Notes: generated by a model from the letters alone, not told the origin. A stretch of 64,000 nt of DNA from Paraburkholderia ribeironis (GCF_900019265.1 NZ_CYGX02000008.1:61381-125380), one strand, 5' to 3'. Shown: positions 1 through 9,389, numbered from the stretch's first letter. Translations and numbers: made by a program.

Positions 1-1
1 G

Positions 2-1051
2 TTGATCGAACGTGAGCCGGCCTTGCTGGTGCGCGCTTCGTACAACAATCAGGCGCGCGTTCACAACGGCTATCACTATCCGCGCAGCTTCACGACGGCC
101 TTTCGCAGTCGCGTCAATCTACCTCGCTTCGTGCGCGACTTTCCCGACGCCGTAAAGCGCGACTTCACCAAGGTCTACGCGATCGCGCGGCGCAATTCCA
201 AAGTGACGGCGCGGCAGTTCGAGCGGTTTTGCCGCGAGATCGGCGCGAGTCTCGAACCCGCTCCGCAGGCGATTCGCGATCTGTTCGAACCGCGCCTGAT
301 CGAGCAGGTGTTTCTGGTGGAGGAGTACGCGTTCGATTCAACCCGGCTCGCGGACTGGGCAAGGCGCGAACTCGCCGAACTCGACGTCGAGGTCAGGCTG
401 AATACGCGAGTTGAGCGAATTCACCGGCAGGGCGACGGTTTCGTGCTGGAGTGCGACGATGCGAACCGTTCGGCGTTGCACGCCCGATACGTTTTCAACT
501 GCACGTATAGCGGTCTGAACCAGTTCGCCGGCGACTTTCATGGCACGCAGACGAAATTGAAGCACGAGATCACCGAGATGGCGTTGGTCGAGACGCCACC
601 GGAATTGCGCGGGCTTGGCGTGACCGTGATGGACGGCCCGTTCTTCTCGATGATGCCGTTTCCGGCTCGCGGCCTGCACACGCTCTCGCACGTGCGCTAT
701 ACGCCGCATTCGAGCTGGATGGATGCGCCGGGCGAAGACCCGTACAAAAGATTGCACGAGTATCAGCGCGACAGCCGCGTGGACCGCATGATGCGGGACG
801 TCGGGCGCTACTTTCCGGCAGTTTATGATGCGCGTTACGTCGACTCGCTGTTCGAGGTCAAAACGGTCCTCGTGAAAAACGAAGGTGACGACGGTCGCCC
901 GATATTGTTCGAGCAGTATCCGGCGTCGAATGGCCTCTATTCGATCCTGGGCGGCAAGATCGATAACATCTACGACGTGCTCGAGAAGCTGGACGCGGAG
1001 ACCTTCGTTGCCACTTCGCAAACACACACGGTATTGGGAACAGGCAAATGA
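2..1051 (+). CDS. FAD-dependent oxidoreductase, DAO-like (5' end outside window)
   Basis: The reading frame is open from the left edge, so the start lies upstream and the N-terminal Rossmann GxGxxG segment is not visible; TTG at position 2 is only the first codon in the window. The visible 349 residues include an early NGYHYPRS stretch and a C-terminal ILGGKIDNIYDVLE segment, both typical of the C-terminal part of D-amino-acid-oxidase-type FAD enzymes. The stop overlaps the next gene in ATGA, so the two are probably translationally coupled. The substrate is unknown. Its place ahead of sugar-handling genes suggests it oxidises a sugar or amino-sugar precursor, which is inference only. Confidence 0.7.
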   Translation: MIEREPALLVRASYNNQARVHNGYHYPRSFTTAFRSRVNLPRFVRDFPDAVKRDFTKVYAIARRNSKVTARQFERFCREIGASLEPAPQAIRDLFEPRLIEQVFLVEEYAFDSTRLADWARRELAELDVEVRLNTRVERIHRQGDGFVLECDDANRSALHARYVFNCTYSGLNQFAGDFHGTQTKLKHEITEMALVETPPELRGLGVTVMDGPFFSMMPFPARGLHTLSHVRYTPHSSWMDAPGEDPYKRLHEYQRDSRVDRMMRDVGRYFPAVYDARYVDSLFEVKTVLVKNEGDDGRPILFEQYPASNGLYSILGGKIDNIYDVLEKLDAETFVATSQTHTVLGTGK

Positions 1052-1842
1052 ACGATGCATTGATTGGATATTCGGGGTTCGTAGGATCGACCCTGCTGAA
1101 GCAAAAGCATTTCGACGCGCAATTCCGCTCGACCAACATTGAACAGATCCGCGGGTCGTCGTTCGGTCTGGTGGTCGGCGCGGGTGCACCGGCGCAGAAG
1201 TGGATTGCGAACGCGCAACCCGAGGCGGACCGCGAGAAGATCGAAGGGTTGATCGCGCATCTGTCGACGGTGAAGTGCGATACGTTCGTCCTGATCAGCA
1301 CGGTCGACGTGTTTCGCAATCCGGTCGGCGTCGACGAGAACACGCCGGTGGACGAGCAAGGCTTGCATGCGTATGGCTTGCATCGGCGCCTGCTGGAGAA
1401 ATTCGTCGAGACGCACTTTCCCAGCCATCTGATCGTCCGTCTGCCAGGGCTCGTTGGACCGGGACTTCGCAAGAACGTGATTTTCGATTTTCTGAACGGC
1501 AACAATCTTCATGCGATCGATAGCCGCGGCTCCTTCCAGTTCTATCCGATGGTGAATCTCTGGCATGACATTCAGACTGCGCTCGCTGCGGGTCTGAAGC
1601 TCGTGCATCTGACCGCCGAGCCGATCACGGTGGCCGAAGTGTCGGAGGCGGGCTTCGGCAGACCGTTCGATCAGGCGACCGTGGCGCAACCCGCCAGCTA
1701 CGACTTCCGCACCGTGCATGCGGGGCTGTTCGGCGCCACCGGCTCGTATCAATACAGCAAGCGGGAGACCATTCAGGCGGTCCGCGCGTATGCGCAATCC
1801 GAGCCGCTGAAGGCCGCTGCCGGATCGGCGGGGCACGCATGA
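1048..1842 (+). CDS. NAD(P)-binding sugar-nucleotide epimerase/reductase-like protein
   Basis: This 264-residue protein begins with a degenerate Rossmann motif (IGYSGFVGSTLL), which departs from the usual GxxGxxG of extended short-chain dehydrogenases. A later VLISTVDVF strand and the HAYGLHRRLLE segment sit where the catalytic YxxxK would lie; the lysine position is replaced by arginine. It may therefore be a reductase or a non-canonical epimerase rather than a true GalE-type enzyme. It overlaps the preceding gene in ATGA and the following gene (start 1839) by four bases. A role in making an unusual nucleotide sugar is inferred from the neighbourhood. Confidence 0.65.
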   Translation: MNDALIGYSGFVGSTLLKQKHFDAQFRSTNIEQIRGSSFGLVVGAGAPAQKWIANAQPEADREKIEGLIAHLSTVKCDTFVLISTVDVFRNPVGVDENTPVDEQGLHAYGLHRRLLEKFVETHFPSHLIVRLPGLVGPGLRKNVIFDFLNGNNLHAIDSRGSFQFYPMVNLWHDIQTALAAGLKLVHLTAEPITVAEVSEAGFGRPFDQATVAQPASYDFRTVHAGLFGATGSYQYSKRETIQAVRAYAQSEPLKAAAGSAGHA

Positions 1843-2672
1843 GAATCGCCATTTCGAACATTGCATGGGAAGTCGCCGACGATCAACACGTCGCGGACAT
1901 TTTGCAACAGTATCGCGTCGATGCAATCGACGTTGCGCCGGGCAAGTATTTTCCGGACCCGAAGACCGCCGAGGCGGCCGACATCGCACGCGTTCGCGGA
2001 TGGTGGTCGGGGCGCGGTATCGCCATCACCGGAATGCAGTCGCTGCTGTTCGGGACCACCGGGCTGAATGTGTTCGGCACGGCCGAATCTCAGCAGGCGA
2101 TGCTCGAGCATTTGCGCGCGGTGTGCCGGGTCGGTGCGGGCCTGGGCGCACAACGGCTCGTATTCGGTTCACCGCGCAATCGCGATCGCACCGGACTCAC
2201 CGATGATGCCGCGCACGATATCGCGGTGACGTTCTTCCGCCGCGTCGGCGACATCGCTGCCGAGCAGGGGGTGTTCGTTTGCCTCGAACCCAATCCACCG
2301 TGCTATGGAGCGAACTTCATGACCAATAGCCGCGATACTGCCACGGTCGTGTCGGCCGTTGCGCATCCTGCGATCCGCATGCAGCTTGACACGGGCGCGG
2401 TCACGATCAACGAAGAAAACGTGCGCGATGTCGTGACGCAATACGCGCAGCTGATCGGCCATGTCCACGCGAGCGAACCCAATCTCGTCACGCTTGGCGA
2501 AGGCGGAACGAATCACCGCGCGGTCGCCGACGTATTGACCGAGCTGTTGCCGCAGCAGGTGGTGTCGATCGAAATGCTCGCACCGAAATCCGGCTCGGCC
2601 ATGGACGCGGTTCGTCGTGCCGTCGGCGAGGCCGTTCGGTGCTACCGCTCCGATGGGGGAGCGTGCGCATGA
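1839..2672 (+). CDS. Sugar phosphate isomerase/epimerase, TIM-barrel (AP endonuclease 2 / xylose isomerase-like)
   Basis: The 277-residue protein has the alternating pattern of a xylose-isomerase-like TIM barrel. CLEPNPP, RMQLDTGAV, IGHVHASEPN and VSIEML carry the Glu, Asp and His positions that bind the divalent metal in this family. These enzymes interconvert small sugars or related polyols. The gene overlaps both neighbours by four bases in ATGA, so it belongs to the same transcript as the FAD and Rossmann proteins. The actual substrate cannot be read from the sequence. Its link to glycan precursor synthesis rests on context. Confidence 0.7.
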   Translation: MRIAISNIAWEVADDQHVADILQQYRVDAIDVAPGKYFPDPKTAEAADIARVRGWWSGRGIAITGMQSLLFGTTGLNVFGTAESQQAMLEHLRAVCRVGAGLGAQRLVFGSPRNRDRTGLTDDAAHDIAVTFFRRVGDIAAEQGVFVCLEPNPPCYGANFMTNSRDTATVVSAVAHPAIRMQLDTGAVTINEENVRDVVTQYAQLIGHVHASEPNLVTLGEGGTNHRAVADVLTELLPQQVVSIEMLAPKSGSAMDAVRRAVGEAVRCYRSDGGACA

Positions 2673-3025
2673 AGTGGCTGATTCTGGTGCTGGGGATTGC
2701 GTCGAATGCTTCCGCAAGCGTGCTGGTCAAGATCGCGATGATGCCGCCGCGGCGCTTCCCGAGTCTTAGCGATCCGATCGGCGCGCTGAAGAATGGGCCG
2801 TTCTGGCTGGGCCTCGCGCTGTACGGCGCGGCCTTTCTGCTGTACGCCGCGGCGCTTAGCCGGCTGCCGTTGAACGTGGCACAACCTGTGCTGACCGCCG
2901 GCGCGATTGCGAGTGTGGCGGTTCTGTCAGTGGTGATATTTCGTGAGCCTTTTCCGTGGACCGTCGGTGCGGGAATCCTGTTCATCATCGCAGGCGTTGC
3001 GCTCATTACGGCCCGCGTAGGGTGA
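2669..3025 (+). CDS. Small multidrug-resistance / EamA-type membrane protein, possible lipid-linked sugar flippase
   Basis: The start at 2669 is chosen because it gives an ATGA overlap with the upstream stop; an in-frame GTG at 2639 would overlap by 34 bases. The 118-residue product has four hydrophobic helices, the size and topology of SMR proteins and ArnE/ArnF-like half-EamA transporters. The helix with LPLNVAQPVLTAGAIAS resembles the conserved third helix of that superfamily. A DPM1-like glycosyltransferase follows and a large membrane protein comes after that. A job moving a polyprenyl-phosphate sugar across the inner membrane is therefore plausible but inferred. Drug efflux is the alternative. 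Confidence 0.65.
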   Translation: MKWLILVLGIASNASASVLVKIAMMPPRRFPSLSDPIGALKNGPFWLGLALYGAAFLLYAAALSRLPLNVAQPVLTAGAIASVAVLSVVIFREPFPWTVGAGILFIIAGVALITARVG

Positions 3026-3047
3026 GATAAAAGGATCACAGACTTCA

Positions 3048-3857
3048 ATGAAACTCGACATTCCCCAGCAAGTCCGCGCGACGTGGCAGGTTCCCGCTTG
3101 CAGGATTCAGATGACGTCGGAATCGCGCAGCCCATGGTGCGTCGTGATTCCGGTGATCAACGAAGGCGCGCGCATTCGCAATCTGCTCGAACGGATGGCG
3201 GCACTCGGTATTCCCGTCGCAGCGGATGTGATCATCGTCGACGGCGGCAGTACCGATGGTTCGCTCGATCTCGAGTTCCTGAAGAGCAAGGGCGTTCACA
3301 CGCTGTTGCTCAAGACGGGGCCCGGCAAGCTGAGCGCGCAATTGCGCTGCGCTTACGCGTTGGCGCTGGATCAAGGGTACGAGGGCATCGTCACGATCGA
3401 CGGCAACGACAAGGACGACCCTGACGCGATTCCCCGCTTCATCGAAGAGTTAAAGCGTGGTGTGGATTTCGTGCAGGCGTCACGCTATCTGGCTGGCGGC
3501 ATCGCGGAGAACACGCCCAAGTCGCGCGATCTGGCAATCCGGCTGATTCATGCGCCAATGCTCAGTCTCTTTTCCGGTTTTCACTGGACCGATACGACCC
3601 AGGGCTTCCGGGCCTATAGCCGCAAGATGCTGCTCGATTCGCGTGTCGCACCGTTCAGGGATGTCTTCTCGACGTACGAGTTGCTCGCGTATCTGTCGTA
3701 TCGCGCGCCGAAGCTCGGCTACCGGTGTCTCGAAGTCGCGACCACGCGACGTTATCCGAAGGGCGAGGTGCCGACGAAGATCAGTAGTGTGAAGGGCAAT
3801 CTGTCGGTGTTGCAGGTGCTGTTCAAGGCGTGCTTTGGGGCTTATAACCCGGTGTGA
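3048..3857 (+). CDS. Family 2 glycosyltransferase, DPM1/GtrB-like without membrane tail
   Basis: The 269-residue protein is a compact GT-A enzyme: VVIPVINEGARI opens the nucleotide-binding fold, VDGGSTDGS follows, TIDGNDKDDP supplies the DxD-type metal site, and QASRYLAGG and TRRYPKGEVPTKI are typical of polyprenyl-phosphate sugar synthases. It lacks the two C-terminal membrane helices of GtrB or ArnC, so it resembles the single-domain dolichol-phosphate mannose synthase type. It probably loads a sugar onto undecaprenyl phosphate at the cytoplasmic face. The neighbours on either side would supply flippase and final transferase. An internal ATG at 3111 is a possible alternative start. Confidence 0.75.
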   Translation: MKLDIPQQVRATWQVPACRIQMTSESRSPWCVVIPVINEGARIRNLLERMAALGIPVAADVIIVDGGSTDGSLDLEFLKSKGVHTLLLKTGPGKLSAQLRCAYALALDQGYEGIVTIDGNDKDDPDAIPRFIEELKRGVDFVQASRYLAGGIAENTPKSRDLAIRLIHAPMLSLFSGFHWTDTTQGFRAYSRKMLLDSRVAPFRDVFSTYELLAYLSYRAPKLGYRCLEVATTRRYPKGEVPTKISSVKGNLSVLQVLFKACFGAYNPV

Positions 3858-3895
3858 AATGAAAGCGCGACTCGCACGCGCGTAAGCTGCGACGA

Positions 3896-6800
3896 ATGAG
3901 CTGTTCAATGCAAAACCAACTAACAAACACAGAAAAGACCAGCGTGGTGGTGGCGTCGGCCTCGCTGGCCGCTGCCGCGCTGGCGCTGGGCTTGCGCTTT
4001 ACGCTTGCGCCGACGTATGCCGATTTCATTGTCGGCAGCATTACATGGGGAGCCAATACGAAGTTTCAGGATATGTTCGCGCCGCTGTTTTTCATGGGCG
4101 TGTTGCTTGCCGGCCTGGCATTTCTGTCGGCGCAGATCAGGAAACTTAAGAGCCATGGTACGCAGTCTGCATACGCGCAAGATCTTGCGGAGCAACTGCT
4201 GTGGTGGTCGATTCCGTCGGTCGTGGTGATCGCGGGACTGATTGCCGGCTCATCGATCGACAGGACCATACAGCTGGTTTCCGCGGCTGGGTTGCTGATA
4301 CTCGGCGTATCGGCGTGGTTGCAGGCGGATAAGTCGGAGCGCGTGTCGCCATGGGTGACCGGGCTGAGTCTGTTCTCGGCATTCCTGCTGGCACTCGTAC
4401 CGCTCGAAATTGCGCTCGTGCTGGGCCGCGCGCCGGTTGGCCTCGCGGGACCGATCGACGTGACACGCTACGCCAAGGTATCGCATCTGCTGATCGGCGG
4501 GCTGTTTTTGCTGGTGTTGGCTTCGGCCTTCACGCCCCGACTCGTGTTGCGCATCCTGCCCAAAAGCGTCGTCGTCGGCCAGTTGGGATTACCGCTGTTT
4601 TTCCTGACGCTTTATCCGGCGCGGCTCGCGCTGCCGGACGGCTCACTGACCAAATATTCGACGACGTGGGCGTTGAAGGCGCTCGCGATCGCGTTGGTCG
4701 TCGCCGGTGTGGTCGACGTGTTTCGGCGCTACGTCGGCTATTGCCGCGATGACAGGCAGAGCTACAAGGTACTGTTCTCGCCGCTTGCATTGTTTGGGCT
4801 GCTGATTGCTTTCAAGTTTGGCAATACGATCGGCCCGTCAATTTCCCCGAATGACTACGAGTTTGGACAGAACCTGCTCGGCTGGTCGTCGTACCTGAAG
4901 GGTGTGGCTCCCTATGTCGGCTATATCTCTCCTCACGGCTTCATGGAGGACGATTTACCCGGACTACTCTCGGTCGTGTTCTATGACGGCACGGCGGCCA
5001 GCATTTTCGATGCAACCCGGCTGAGCTCGACGCTGCTGGCGCTCGTCGCTTTCTTCGCGCTCTTTGAATTTTCCGGGAGCCTGGGTCTCGCGCTGGTCTC
5101 GACATTCTTTATTGGCGGCAGAACGGCTTTTCTGTTTTTCACGCCGTTCATGTGCTTGTGGTTCAGTGGCGCACTGCGGGCGCAGCCTGCGCGTTGGCTT
5201 GCGGTATGGCTTGTGACGGCGTCGATGGTAGTGCTGGGCGTGCCGCCGGCGGGTCTGCTGCTTGCTGCGGCGTCCGGCATATTGGCGCTCGAAGCGGTAT
5301 GGCGCATGTGGCGTGGCGGCGAGCGCGAAGGTTGGAAAACATTGGCAGCGGTCTGCGTGGCGTTTCTGGTGCTTGCGCTGGCGACTCCGTTGGCCGCCAT
5401 GTTGATCGGCGCGATCCGGTATGTACTCGAAAACGGTCCCATCAATCAGGTTGCGTACGGCATTGCGTGGGAGAACAGCTGGAAGCCAGGCAGCCCTAAG
5501 TCCGGCCTTGTTTTCGAATCGATCAGGATGTTGTGGCTTGGTGCACCGGCATTCTGTTTGATGATGGTGTACTCAGGCATCAAGAATCGCGCGACCAAAA
5601 CCGCGACGTTTCTGCCGGCGGTCGTGGTGATGCTGTTCGCGCTGCTGCTGACGCCTTACTCGATGGGGCGTATCGATCCAGGTGATATGTCTCGCGCGGG
5701 CCTGGCGGCAATTTTCGGCTGGTCCGTGTTGATTCCCATCATTGCGTGGCACTCGACTCTGAGGTTCAACCGCGTGGCATTGGTCGTGCTTGTCGCGGGG
5801 ATGAGCGCAACGTTGACGTACACGACGCTCGCCTTTTCCACGGCCGTATCTGCGGTATCGTCATTTACGCCGATCGGGCCGCTGAAAAACGGCGCGGACG
5901 TGGGGATGCCCAACGTCGGGCACGCGATGGTGCAAGATGAGCAATGGGCGCGGCTCATCAAGCTCAACACGTTGCTCAATAGCAAGCTGGCGCCGGGTGC
6001 GGGCTACCTCGATCTGACGTCGCACAATGCGCAGACGTTCTATTTCGGCAGGCCGGTCACGATGGCGGTGACGGCGGCTTACAACATGGCGCCGGTTCGA
6101 CAGCAGCAACGAGCGGTCGAAAGGCTGTCGCGCGATTTGCCCAGCATCGCGCTGCTCTCGGCGGACAACATCACGTACGATGGCGGCGGCCTCGCGTTGA
6201 GAGACCCTGTGTTGTACCGGTTCGTGATGGATCGCTATACGCCGGTGTGGGCGGACGGCGCCATCCTCGGCTTTAGCGCGCCGGCGATGGCCGCCACGCA
6301 GGGGCAACGCCTGACCGTCGGAATGAGAGACCTGACGGACGACAAATGGGACCGGGGCGTGAGCCGCACCGAAGCCGCGTTGTCATTGGACGTGAGCACG
6401 CCGATGTCCGCGTTCGCGCCCGGCACACAAATTCGTTTGCATAACGGCGAGACGCACAAGGTCGCAAAGCTGTCGGCTGAACAGCATGTGATCTGGCTCG
6501 ACGGCGGACCGCTCGACCCTGCGCAGGCTGGCTATCCGGGTGTCATTGATGTGACGCTGGAACCGGCACTGCAAGCGCAATACCGGTTGGCGCTGCAGGA
6601 CACATCGTTTGCGAAGCCTGAGTTGGGCAAGATTCCGGTGGCTTGGGGGCGTTCGGACCGCTCGCTGTCGAAGAAAATGACCCAGGTCACGACGCTCGAC
6701 GCGTTGCCGCCGACCCTGCACGATCTGCAAGCGGAGTCAGGCGTCTACAAGGTGACGGGCGGCAATCCGCAATTGAGCTTCGACCTGTCTACGCTCAACG

Positions 6801-7093
6801 TTTCGGGTCACGGCGCTGGGCTGCTGCGCTTCGAGTTTGCCTGCATGGACCGCCGCGCGACGCCGCGGTTCAAAGTGGCGTGGTGGGGCGACGCGCAGTC
6901 GGGTCCGGCCGAGGCTGCCCATTTGACCTTCACGGGCGACGACGGCGTGCTGATCGTCCCGCTGGATGCCTATCCGCGATGGCTCACGCTGCAACGAGTG
7001 CTGGGTCTGCAAATGACCCTCGCCGACGCGAACGCGTGCGGGACATTTGGCATCAGGAACGTGGCGCTGTATCAGCGCAATATTTTCCGCTAG
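3896..7093 (+). CDS. Large polytopic membrane protein, possible GT-C transferase
   Basis: I do not recognise a named family. The 1065-residue product has about 600 residues rich in hydrophobic helices, then a roughly 400-residue polar C-terminal region probably on the periplasmic side. A loop near residue 320-350 carries acidic residues (SPNDYEFGQ and MEDDLPG) where GT-C enzymes keep catalytic acids. It is the last gene of the plus-strand run, 38 bases after the GT2 gene, and ends 43 bases from a convergent methyltransferase gene. An undecaprenyl-phosphate-sugar-dependent transferase acting in the periplasm fits the context. A polymerase or a sugar acyltransferase cannot be excluded. ATG at 3908 is an alternative start. 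Confidence 0.6.
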   Translation: MSCSMQNQLTNTEKTSVVVASASLAAAALALGLRFTLAPTYADFIVGSITWGANTKFQDMFAPLFFMGVLLAGLAFLSAQIRKLKSHGTQSAYAQDLAEQLLWWSIPSVVVIAGLIAGSSIDRTIQLVSAAGLLILGVSAWLQADKSERVSPWVTGLSLFSAFLLALVPLEIALVLGRAPVGLAGPIDVTRYAKVSHLLIGGLFLLVLASAFTPRLVLRILPKSVVVGQLGLPLFFLTLYPARLALPDGSLTKYSTTWALKALAIALVVAGVVDVFRRYVGYCRDDRQSYKVLFSPLALFGLLIAFKFGNTIGPSISPNDYEFGQNLLGWSSYLKGVAPYVGYISPHGFMEDDLPGLLSVVFYDGTAASIFDATRLSSTLLALVAFFALFEFSGSLGLALVSTFFIGGRTAFLFFTPFMCLWFSGALRAQPARWLAVWLVTASMVVLGVPPAGLLLAAASGILALEAVWRMWRGGEREGWKTLAAVCVAFLVLALATPLAAMLIGAIRYVLENGPINQVAYGIAWENSWKPGSPKSGLVFESIRMLWLGAPAFCLMMVYSGIKNRATKTATFLPAVVVMLFALLLTPYSMGRIDPGDMSRAGLAAIFGWSVLIPIIAWHSTLRFNRVALVVLVAGMSATLTYTTLAFSTAVSAVSSFTPIGPLKNGADVGMPNVGHAMVQDEQWARLIKLNTLLNSKLAPGAGYLDLTSHNAQTFYFGRPVTMAVTAAYNMAPVRQQQRAVERLSRDLPSIALLSADNITYDGGGLALRDPVLYRFVMDRYTPVWADGAILGFSAPAMAATQGQRLTVGMRDLTDDKWDRGVSRTEAALSLDVSTPMSAFAPGTQIRLHNGETHKVAKLSAEQHVIWLDGGPLDPAQAGYPGVIDVTLEPALQAQYRLALQDTSFAKPELGKIPVAWGRSDRSLSKKMTQVTTLDALPPTLHDLQAESGVYKVTGGNPQLSFDLSTLNVSGHGAGLLRFEFACMDRRATPRFKVAWWGDAQSGPAEAAHLTFTGDDGVLIVPLDAYPRWLTLQRVLGLQMTLADANACGTFGIRNVALYQRNIFR

Positions 7094-7136
7094 CAATGAA
7101 CTGGCTTTGGCGGTCGCTCTCTGCTGATTGCAAGGA

Positions 7137-8036
7137 TCAACAGGGAGCGAGCGCGAAGTGCAACGCCCGTCTGGCTTTCCAGAACGGACGTCCGGGCGCA
7201 TCGTCGCGGACTCCCGTTTCCATCCGGCGCCAACTATTCACAATGTGAGATTTGTCGTTAGACGGCTTGAGCGCAACGAAGAACTCCATATCATTTCGCG
7301 CGGTGTCGAAGAAGTTGACGCAGGCAAGATCGATCAGGTCGAGTTCCGCCATTTCACGGAATAGACGCGCAAACGAGCGGGGCGAAAATACCCAGCAGTG
7401 CACGTCGTGATAGGCCCCATTTTCGAGGCAGTCTCGCGCCACATCCAATGCGGTTTTGACGTCGTGGTGCCGCTCGGTCGAGAAGGGGTCGAGGGGCGAC
7501 TTCCAGGCCGAGATGCAATCCACCTTGGCGACGTTGAGGCAATAGTCGATCAGGATCTGTGGCTGGGGAACCCGTGCGCGTATCAGGTTGCTGTACAGGA
7601 CCGAAGCGATGCGCGTCTCTTCACGGAAGTAATCGAACGTGAAGCGTTTGTCCGGGACGATCAACCGCACCTCGCCGCCGGGATTCAGGACGGAACGCAG
7701 TTCGCTCAACCATGCTATGAGATCCGGCACGTGCTCGATGACATGTGACGCGACCACGTAGTCGACCTGCCTTCCGCCCAGTGCCTGTTCGAGCGTGTTG
7801 GCGCCCCAGACGGCGTCCACCTCGACGATCGCGTCCGCGTGTACGTTGGGGTCGTCCTTGTACTTGTCACGCAGTGTCTGCGTATCGGCGTGATCGACGT
7901 AGATGACGGGCCCGTCGTCCTTGAGAAGAAACGGCCGGCATAACGCGCCGATCTCCAGGCCGAGACTGTCCTTCTGATTGAGGCCGGCGAGGAGCTTTTG
8001 CTTTCGGGTGAGGGAAGAACGGACTGTCGAAATCAT
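7137..8036 (-). CDS. Class I SAM-dependent methyltransferase (glycan operon)
   Basis: The start is supported by AGGAGA seven bases upstream. The 299-residue protein has GLEIGALCRPF as its SAM-binding glycine motif, then IYVDHAD, a VASHVIEHVPD post-I motif and GGEVRLIVPDKRFTFDYF. This is the pattern of methyltransferases found in polysaccharide clusters. It is clearly a paralog of the adjacent gene at 8131-9291, sharing long stretches from the SAM site through DVHCWVF. It is the last gene of the minus-strand glycan operon. O-methylation of a sugar, perhaps capping a chain end, is inferred from context. Confidence 0.75.
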   Translation of the reverse strand: MISTVRSSLTRKQKLLAGLNQKDSLGLEIGALCRPFLLKDDGPVIYVDHADTQTLRDKYKDDPNVHADAIVEVDAVWGANTLEQALGGRQVDYVVASHVIEHVPDLIAWLSELRSVLNPGGEVRLIVPDKRFTFDYFREETRIASVLYSNLIRARVPQPQILIDYCLNVAKVDCISAWKSPLDPFSTERHHDVKTALDVARDCLENGAYHDVHCWVFSPRSFARLFREMAELDLIDLACVNFFDTARNDMEFFVALKPSNDKSHIVNSWRRMETGVRDDAPGRPFWKARRALHFALAPC

Positions 8037-8130
8037 GGGTCTCCTGCGCCAGGCAAGTTATCCAGGTCTTAGTTGAGCCGTTACGATAGCCAGGCGTTCT
8101 GTGCGACGAGCGGCTTGGCGAGCGTGGCCA

Positions 8131-9291
8131 TCACATCGTTCCTAATTCAACCGGAGGCTTTGCAGCCGCAGCCGTGGATGACGGGCGGATTGGACGTCCT
8201 TCACGCCAACCAAAATGCTTGTAATGAGTGACCGGGTCCGCGCCCGCGTGGAAAACATCCGGGTTGGCCGCGAGATAATCGGCAGGAACAAAACCAGGTG
8301 GGAAGATGGTGGGTTCGACAGGGTCGAGGTCGCTGCTTTGTCCTGAGATACGTTGAGTGGGCCATGCGTCGAGCCGCCTCGCGCGCAATGCTTCCAGCTT
8401 GCGGCGAAGCCGCCAGAAGGGAACGCCTGGCGTTGCGTTGCTGGCTGCGTGTTCCATTCGCAGCCAGCTGTCGGCTATATGTTTCCGGTCGAGGGAACGT
8501 CTCAGGATGACTGAAAATTCCAGTTCGTTCTTGACCGTATCGCTGAAATGCTCGCATGCAAAATCGAGCAGACCGAGTTGACATAGGTCGCCCATGAGTT
8601 TTGCGAACGACCTCGGCGTGAAAACCCAGCAATGCACATCGTAGTACACGCCATTCTCGAACGCATCGCGCGCGACGTGGATCGCACCCTCTGCAGCGTG
8701 AGATTGCCCCCCAGACTGAGGATCAATGCGCTTTTGCCATGCCTCCACGGTATTGACTTCAACGGCATTCAGGCAAAAATCGAGCACAGAATAGGGATGA
8801 GGAATCCGTGCGCGTTCGATATAGCTCGTCAAGACTTCAGGCAGACGACTCTCCCGGCGAAAATAGTCGAAAGTAAAACGTCTGTCGGGAACGACGAGGC
8901 GGACTTCGCCTGTCGGTTTGAGCACAGCCGCCAGTTCGCGTAGCCAAGTCACGAGATCCGGAACGTGCTCCACCACGTGTGACGCGATCACATAATCGAC
9001 ATACCGGCCGCCAATGGCTTCGTGCAGGGTGTTTTTGCCCCAGATGGCGTCGACGTCGACGATTTCATCGGCAATGACATGAGCGTCGTTTTGATATTTT
9101 TGACGCAGCCGCTCAGTGTCGGTGTGGTCGACGTAGATAATCGTCCCGGCATCGCTTCGCCGTACGAGGGGGCAACAGAGCGGACCTATTTCCACACCGA
9201 CACTGCTTTGAATATCCAAACCGTTTAGCAGATGGTTTCGGCGTTTTTCTTTAACACCAGGAATCTCGTGACCGTTATCTTCCTTCCGCAT
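8131..9291 (-). CDS. SAM-dependent methyltransferase with C-terminal NPDV-type module
   Basis: An in-frame codon exists at 9492, but ATG at 9291 has a strong GAGGAGG Shine-Dalgarno site, so the shorter 386-residue form is preferred. Residues 1-310 or so match the paralog at 7137-8036: GVEIGPLC SAM site, ASHVVEHVPD, VPDRRFTFDYF and DVHCWVF. The C-terminal 50 residues add a separate module, FVPADYLAANPDV then AGADPVTHYKHFGWREGR. That module is a short motif found appended to glycan-related enzymes and some secreted proteins. The paralog lacks it. Its purpose is unknown; a binding or localisation role is a guess. Confidence 0.75.
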   Translation of the reverse strand: MRKEDNGHEIPGVKEKRRNHLLNGLDIQSSVGVEIGPLCCPLVRRSDAGTIIYVDHTDTERLRQKYQNDAHVIADEIVDVDAIWGKNTLHEAIGGRYVDYVIASHVVEHVPDLVTWLRELAAVLKPTGEVRLVVPDRRFTFDYFRRESRLPEVLTSYIERARIPHPYSVLDFCLNAVEVNTVEAWQKRIDPQSGGQSHAAEGAIHVARDAFENGVYYDVHCWVFTPRSFAKLMGDLCQLGLLDFACEHFSDTVKNELEFSVILRRSLDRKHIADSWLRMEHAASNATPGVPFWRLRRKLEALRARRLDAWPTQRISGQSSDLDPVEPTIFPPGFVPADYLAANPDVFHAGADPVTHYKHFGWREGRPIRPSSTAAAAKPPVELGTM

Positions 9292-9389
9292 GTTGCCTCC
9301 TCGAGTCGAATTCGACTTGTCAGTAGCAACCGCTGGCAGTGTTTGAGATTGTTTTACCGTACCTTGGCAGCAATCGGTAATTTCTTCAA

